Source: Nocardia goodfellowii
Lineage (GTDB): Bacteria > Actinomycetota > Actinomycetes > Mycobacteriales > Mycobacteriaceae
Length of the DNA: 64,000 bases
Assembly: GCF_017875645.1 (NCBI RefSeq)
Contig: NZ_JAGGMR010000001.1
Location: forward strand, 1,116,001-1,180,000
Reading direction: 5' to 3'
Shown piece by piece: positions 61,420-64,000 of this stretch (position 1 is its first letter; every line of letters starts with the position of its first letter). The translations under genes were made by a program, and so were the position numbers. The notes under the pieces are model-generated. The model did not search any database. It was given only the letters and a program-made list of their open reading frames with translations, and was not told where the DNA came from.

Positions 61420-64000
61420 GTGCGAGCGGACCGATCGACTTCAGCGTTCAACCGTTACCGCCTGATCGCCCTCGTCTCCGGATTACTCGGATTCGTGCTG
61501 GCGCTGCTGACGCCGGTGTTGCCGGTCGAGCAGGACCGGGCGACCTTGGACTGGCCGCAGGCGGGCAACAGCACCAGCGTGGCAGCGCCGCTGGTGTCGT
61601 ATGTGCCGCTGCGGTTGCGGGCCGAACTGCCGTGCTCGGTGTTGTCGGAGCCCGCGGCGGGCGCGACGCGGACGTTGTTGTCGACCATTCCGGTGGGGTC
61701 GGGTAAAGCCACCTCCAAAGGGCTTGTGGTGTCGATAGCCGACGGCACCCTGTCGGTACTGCAGCGCGATGTGCCACTGCTGTCCGCGCCGGTGGCGGAG
61801 ATCACGGGCTGCGGTTCGATCCGGATCGACGCGCAGGCCACCCAGACCTCCGTCGAGTTCCTCGGCGCGAACCGGCAGGACGGAACACCGTTCCAGAACA
61901 CGGTTACCCGGGATATCCGACCGCAGGTGGTCGGGGTGTTCACCGAACTGGACCAGGCGCAGCTGACCGGTGCGCGGCTGCACGCCGATATCGACTCACG
62001 GTTCTCCTCCACCCCGAGCGGGTGGAAACTGGCCGCGATCATCGCGGCGGCGATCTGCACCGCGATCGCGCTGCTCGCACTCCATCTGCTCGACAACTCC
62101 GACGGCCGCCGCGCACGCCGGTTCCTGCCCGCGCACTGGTGGCGGGTCGGCCTCGCCGACGTGGTGGTGCTCGGCACGCTGCTGGTGTGGCACTTCATCG
62201 GCGCGAACACCTCCGACGACGGTTACATCCTGAACATGGCTCGGGCGTCGGAACATTCGGGCTACATGGCCAACTACTACCGCTGGCTCGGGGTCCCCGA
62301 AGCGCCGTTCGGCTGGTCCTACGAGGTGCTGGCCTGGATGTCGAAGGTTTCCGACGCCAGCCCCTGGATCCGCCTGCCCACCCTGCTCGCCGGAATCGTC
62401 TGCTGGCTGGTGATCTCCCGCGAGGTCCTCCCCCGCCTCGGCGCGCGGGTCCGCCGGCACCGGATCGCGCTGTGGACAGCCGGTCTGGTGTTCCTCGCGT
62501 TCTGGCTGCCCTACGACAACGGCCTGCGCCCGGAGCCGCTGATCGCCGCCGGCGCGCTACTCACCTGGTGCTCCATCGAGCGCGCCATCGCCACGGGCCG
62601 GCTGCTGCCCGCCGCGATCGGCGTCTTGATCGCCGCGTTCTCCCTCGCGGCCGGGCCCACCGGCCTCATCTGTGTGGCCGCGTTGATCGCCGGTTCGCGG
62701 CCGGTGCTGGAGATCATCGTCAAACGCGCGCAGGGCAAGCGAACCGAGCAGATCCCGGCCGACGCCTACGCCGCCGACTCGGCATCCGCCGACGCCGCGG
62801 CGGATGCCGGGACGCCGAAGGTGTACGCCGCGGACTCGGCGGATCCGTCGAGCAGTTCCCGGCTCACCACCTTCTTCCGCTATGCCGCGCTGATCGCGCC
62901 CGGCCTGACCGCCGGAACCCTCGTCCTCGCGGTGGTTTTCGCCGATCAGACCCTGGCCACCGTGATGGAGGCGACCCGTGTGCGCACCATCATCGGGCCG
63001 AACGTCGCCTGGTTCGATGAGCGCACCCGCTGGGATTCCCTGCTGATGCTCTCGCCCGACGGTTCGCTGGCCCGCCGGTTCGGTGTGCTGATGATGCTGT
63101 TGGCGCTGCTGGTCTGCGTGCTGCAGGTACTGCGGAAAGGCCGCATCCCCGGCACTTCGCGCGGTCCGTCGGTCCGCATCCTCGGCATCGTGTTCGCCTC
63201 GCTGCTGCTGATGATGTTCACCCCGACCAAGTGGACGCACCACTTCGGCGTCTACGCGGGGCTGGCCGGTTCGCTGGCCGCGCTGGCGGCGGTCGCGGTG
63301 GGCAGCAACGGGATTCGGTCACCGCGTAACCGGGCGCTGTTCGCGGCCGCGGTGCTGTTCGTCCTGGCGATCACCTTCACCGGTTCCAACGGCTGGTGGT
63401 ACGTGTCCTCCTACGGCGTGCCGTGGTGGGACAAGGCGCCGCTGGTCGCGGGCAAGGGCATCTCCACCTTGTTCATGGGCCTCGCCCTGCTGGCTCTGCT
63501 GTGGGCGGTCTGGGAGCATTACCGCGCCCCGTACCAGAAGTCCGTGCCGACAAGGCCTTTCGACCGTTTCGCCTCCGCGCCGCTGACCATCGCGGCGGCA
63601 CTGCTGGTGCTGTTCGAGGTGGCCTCCTTGGCCAAGGCCGCGGTCACCCAGTACCCCGCGTACTCGATCGGCAAGTCGAATATCGAGACGCTGGGCGGTG
63701 ATCCGTGCGCGCTGGCGAACTCGGTACTCGTGGAGACCAACACACCGGACTCGCTGCTGCAACCCTACGACGGCTCCCCCGCCGACGGATTGTCCACTGA
63801 GGCAAAGGGATTCAGCCCGAGCGGCGTCGCCGCCGACCTCACCGCCGATCAGGAGGAAACCGTCTCCGGCGGCGCCAACTCGATCAGCAAGGATGAGAAC
63901 AAGACCACCAACACCACCGGCGCGGGCACCGGCGGCGGCACCAGCGAGCAGGCCGGAATCAACGGCAGCACCATCGCTTTGCCGTTCGGCCTGGATCCGG
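61420..64000 (+). CDS. emb: Arabinosyltransferase of the Emb family (3' end outside window)
   Basis: At least 860 codons open to the window end. Start GTG 61420 (MRADRSTSAFNRYRLIALVS) 41 bases after aftA. Multi-pass GT-C enzyme adding arabinofuranose to arabinogalactan. The catalytic loop is WHFIGANTSDDGYILNMARASEH with the DD pair, then NYYRWLGVPEAPFGWSYE. FTPTKWTHHFGVYAGLAGS, SSYGVPWWDKAP and GINGSTIALPFGLDP are Emb-conserved. The Met corresponding to EmbB M306 of M. tuberculosis (in ILNM, codon 62236) is retained. The next emb gene is presumably outside the window. EmbA, B or C identity is not assignable. Confidence 0.93.
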   Translation, partial: MRADRSTSAFNRYRLIALVSGLLGFVLALLTPVLPVEQDRATLDWPQAGNSTSVAAPLVSYVPLRLRAELPCSVLSEPAAGATRTLLSTIPVGSGKATSKGLVVSIADGTLSVLQRDVPLLSAPVAEITGCGSIRIDAQATQTSVEFLGANRQDGTPFQNTVTRDIRPQVVGVFTELDQAQLTGARLHADIDSRFSSTPSGWKLAAIIAAAICTAIALLALHLLDNSDGRRARRFLPAHWWRVGLADVVVLGTLLVWHFIGANTSDDGYILNMARASEHSGYMANYYRWLGVPEAPFGWSYEVLAWMSKVSDASPWIRLPTLLAGIVCWLVISREVLPRLGARVRRHRIALWTAGLVFLAFWLPYDNGLRPEPLIAAGALLTWCSIERAIATGRLLPAAIGVLIAAFSLAAGPTGLICVAALIAGSRPVLEIIVKRAQGKRTEQIPADAYAADSASADAAADAGTPKVYAADSADPSSSSRLTTFFRYAALIAPGLTAGTLVLAVVFADQTLATVMEATRVRTIIGPNVAWFDERTRWDSLLMLSPDGSLARRFGVLMMLLALLVCVLQVLRKGRIPGTSRGPSVRILGIVFASLLLMMFTPTKWTHHFGVYAGLAGSLAALAAVAVGSNGIRSPRNRALFAAAVLFVLAITFTGSNGWWYVSSYGVPWWDKAPLVAGKGISTLFMGLALLALLWAVWEHYRAPYQKSVPTRPFDRFASAPLTIAAALLVLFEVASLAKAAVTQYPAYSIGKSNIETLGGDPCALANSVLVETNTPDSLLQPYDGSPADGLSTEAKGFSPSGVAADLTADQEETVSGGANSISKDENKTTNTTGAGTGGGTSEQAGINGSTIALPFGLDP

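Noticed and set aside
61251..61706. Frame crossing the end of aftA and the start of emb
   Set aside because: Real protein signal is in the emb frame (GTG 61420), which stays open to the window end and carries the Emb motifs.

Overview
The window is high-GC actinobacterial chromosome, and the gene content points to a mycolic-acid-containing member of the Mycobacteriales, most likely Nocardia. Four kinds of evidence support this. The window carries the arabinogalactan machinery (GlfT1, GlfT2, Wzm/Wzt-type galactan export, DprE1/DprE2, AftA, an Emb arabinosyltransferase). It has mycolate-type lipid enzymes (a FadD32-like acyl-AMP ligase and a KasA-like synthase) and the mycobacterial proteasome activator Bpa/PafE. 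It also has a stand-alone nitric oxide synthase oxygenase, an enzyme historically reported from Nocardia. Gene order partly follows the M. tuberculosis Rv3752c-Rv3792 region, with insertions.

Layout: 1-3019, a heterodimeric ABC exporter cut by the window start. 3208-5853, a glycolipid-binding-like protein, prephenate dehydrogenase, and the tadA accessory protein with tadA. 5902-8790, tRNA-Ser(CGA) followed by a small accessory island: a membrane-anchored orphan, two small paralogous orphans, and a divergent HTH/TPR-type regulator with a perfect palindrome between them. 8806-12252, a mini membrane ORF, the acyl-AMP ligase and the KasA-like synthase. 12516-14084, a cytosine methyltransferase with a Vsr endonuclease, followed by a degenerate triplication of the vsr tail. 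14381-19728, housekeeping and hydrolase genes, tRNA-Arg(ACG), tRNA-Ser(GCT), an aromatic/histidinol-phosphate aminotransferase and a secreted esterase of the mycolyltransferase type. 19789-26404, a nickel/cobalt permease, NO synthase, tRNA-Ser(TGA), an alpha-hydroxy acid oxidase, a quinone oxidoreductase and a cysteine-desulfurase-like protein without the PLP lysine.

From 26599 onward the window is dominated by cell-envelope genes. These are Bpa, then the galactan start-and-export set (Wzm, Wzt, GlfT1), then RsgA. Next comes a Gtr-like set: a GT-C-like DUF2142 membrane protein, a polyprenyl-phosphate GT2 and GtrA. GlfT2, RmlB, two tandem secreted glycine-zipper proteins, RmlA and RmlC follow. 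A regulatory and redox stretch (45946-52904: MarR, XRE, MerR, a molybdopterin oxidoreductase and others) separates this from the decaprenyl-phospho-arabinose set: a second GtrA protein, DprE1, DprE2, a small regulatory/hydrolase insert, AftA, and an Emb gene that runs off the window end.

These genes fit one pathway. The rml genes supply dTDP-rhamnose for the linker. GlfT1 and GlfT2 build galactan and Wzm/Wzt export it. DprE1/E2 make decaprenyl-phospho-arabinose, and AftA and Emb use it to add arabinan. The least explained elements are the tandem glycine-zipper secreted proteins (39745-41349), the DUF2142/GT2/GtrA set (33108-36395) and the island next to tRNA-Ser (6273-8790).
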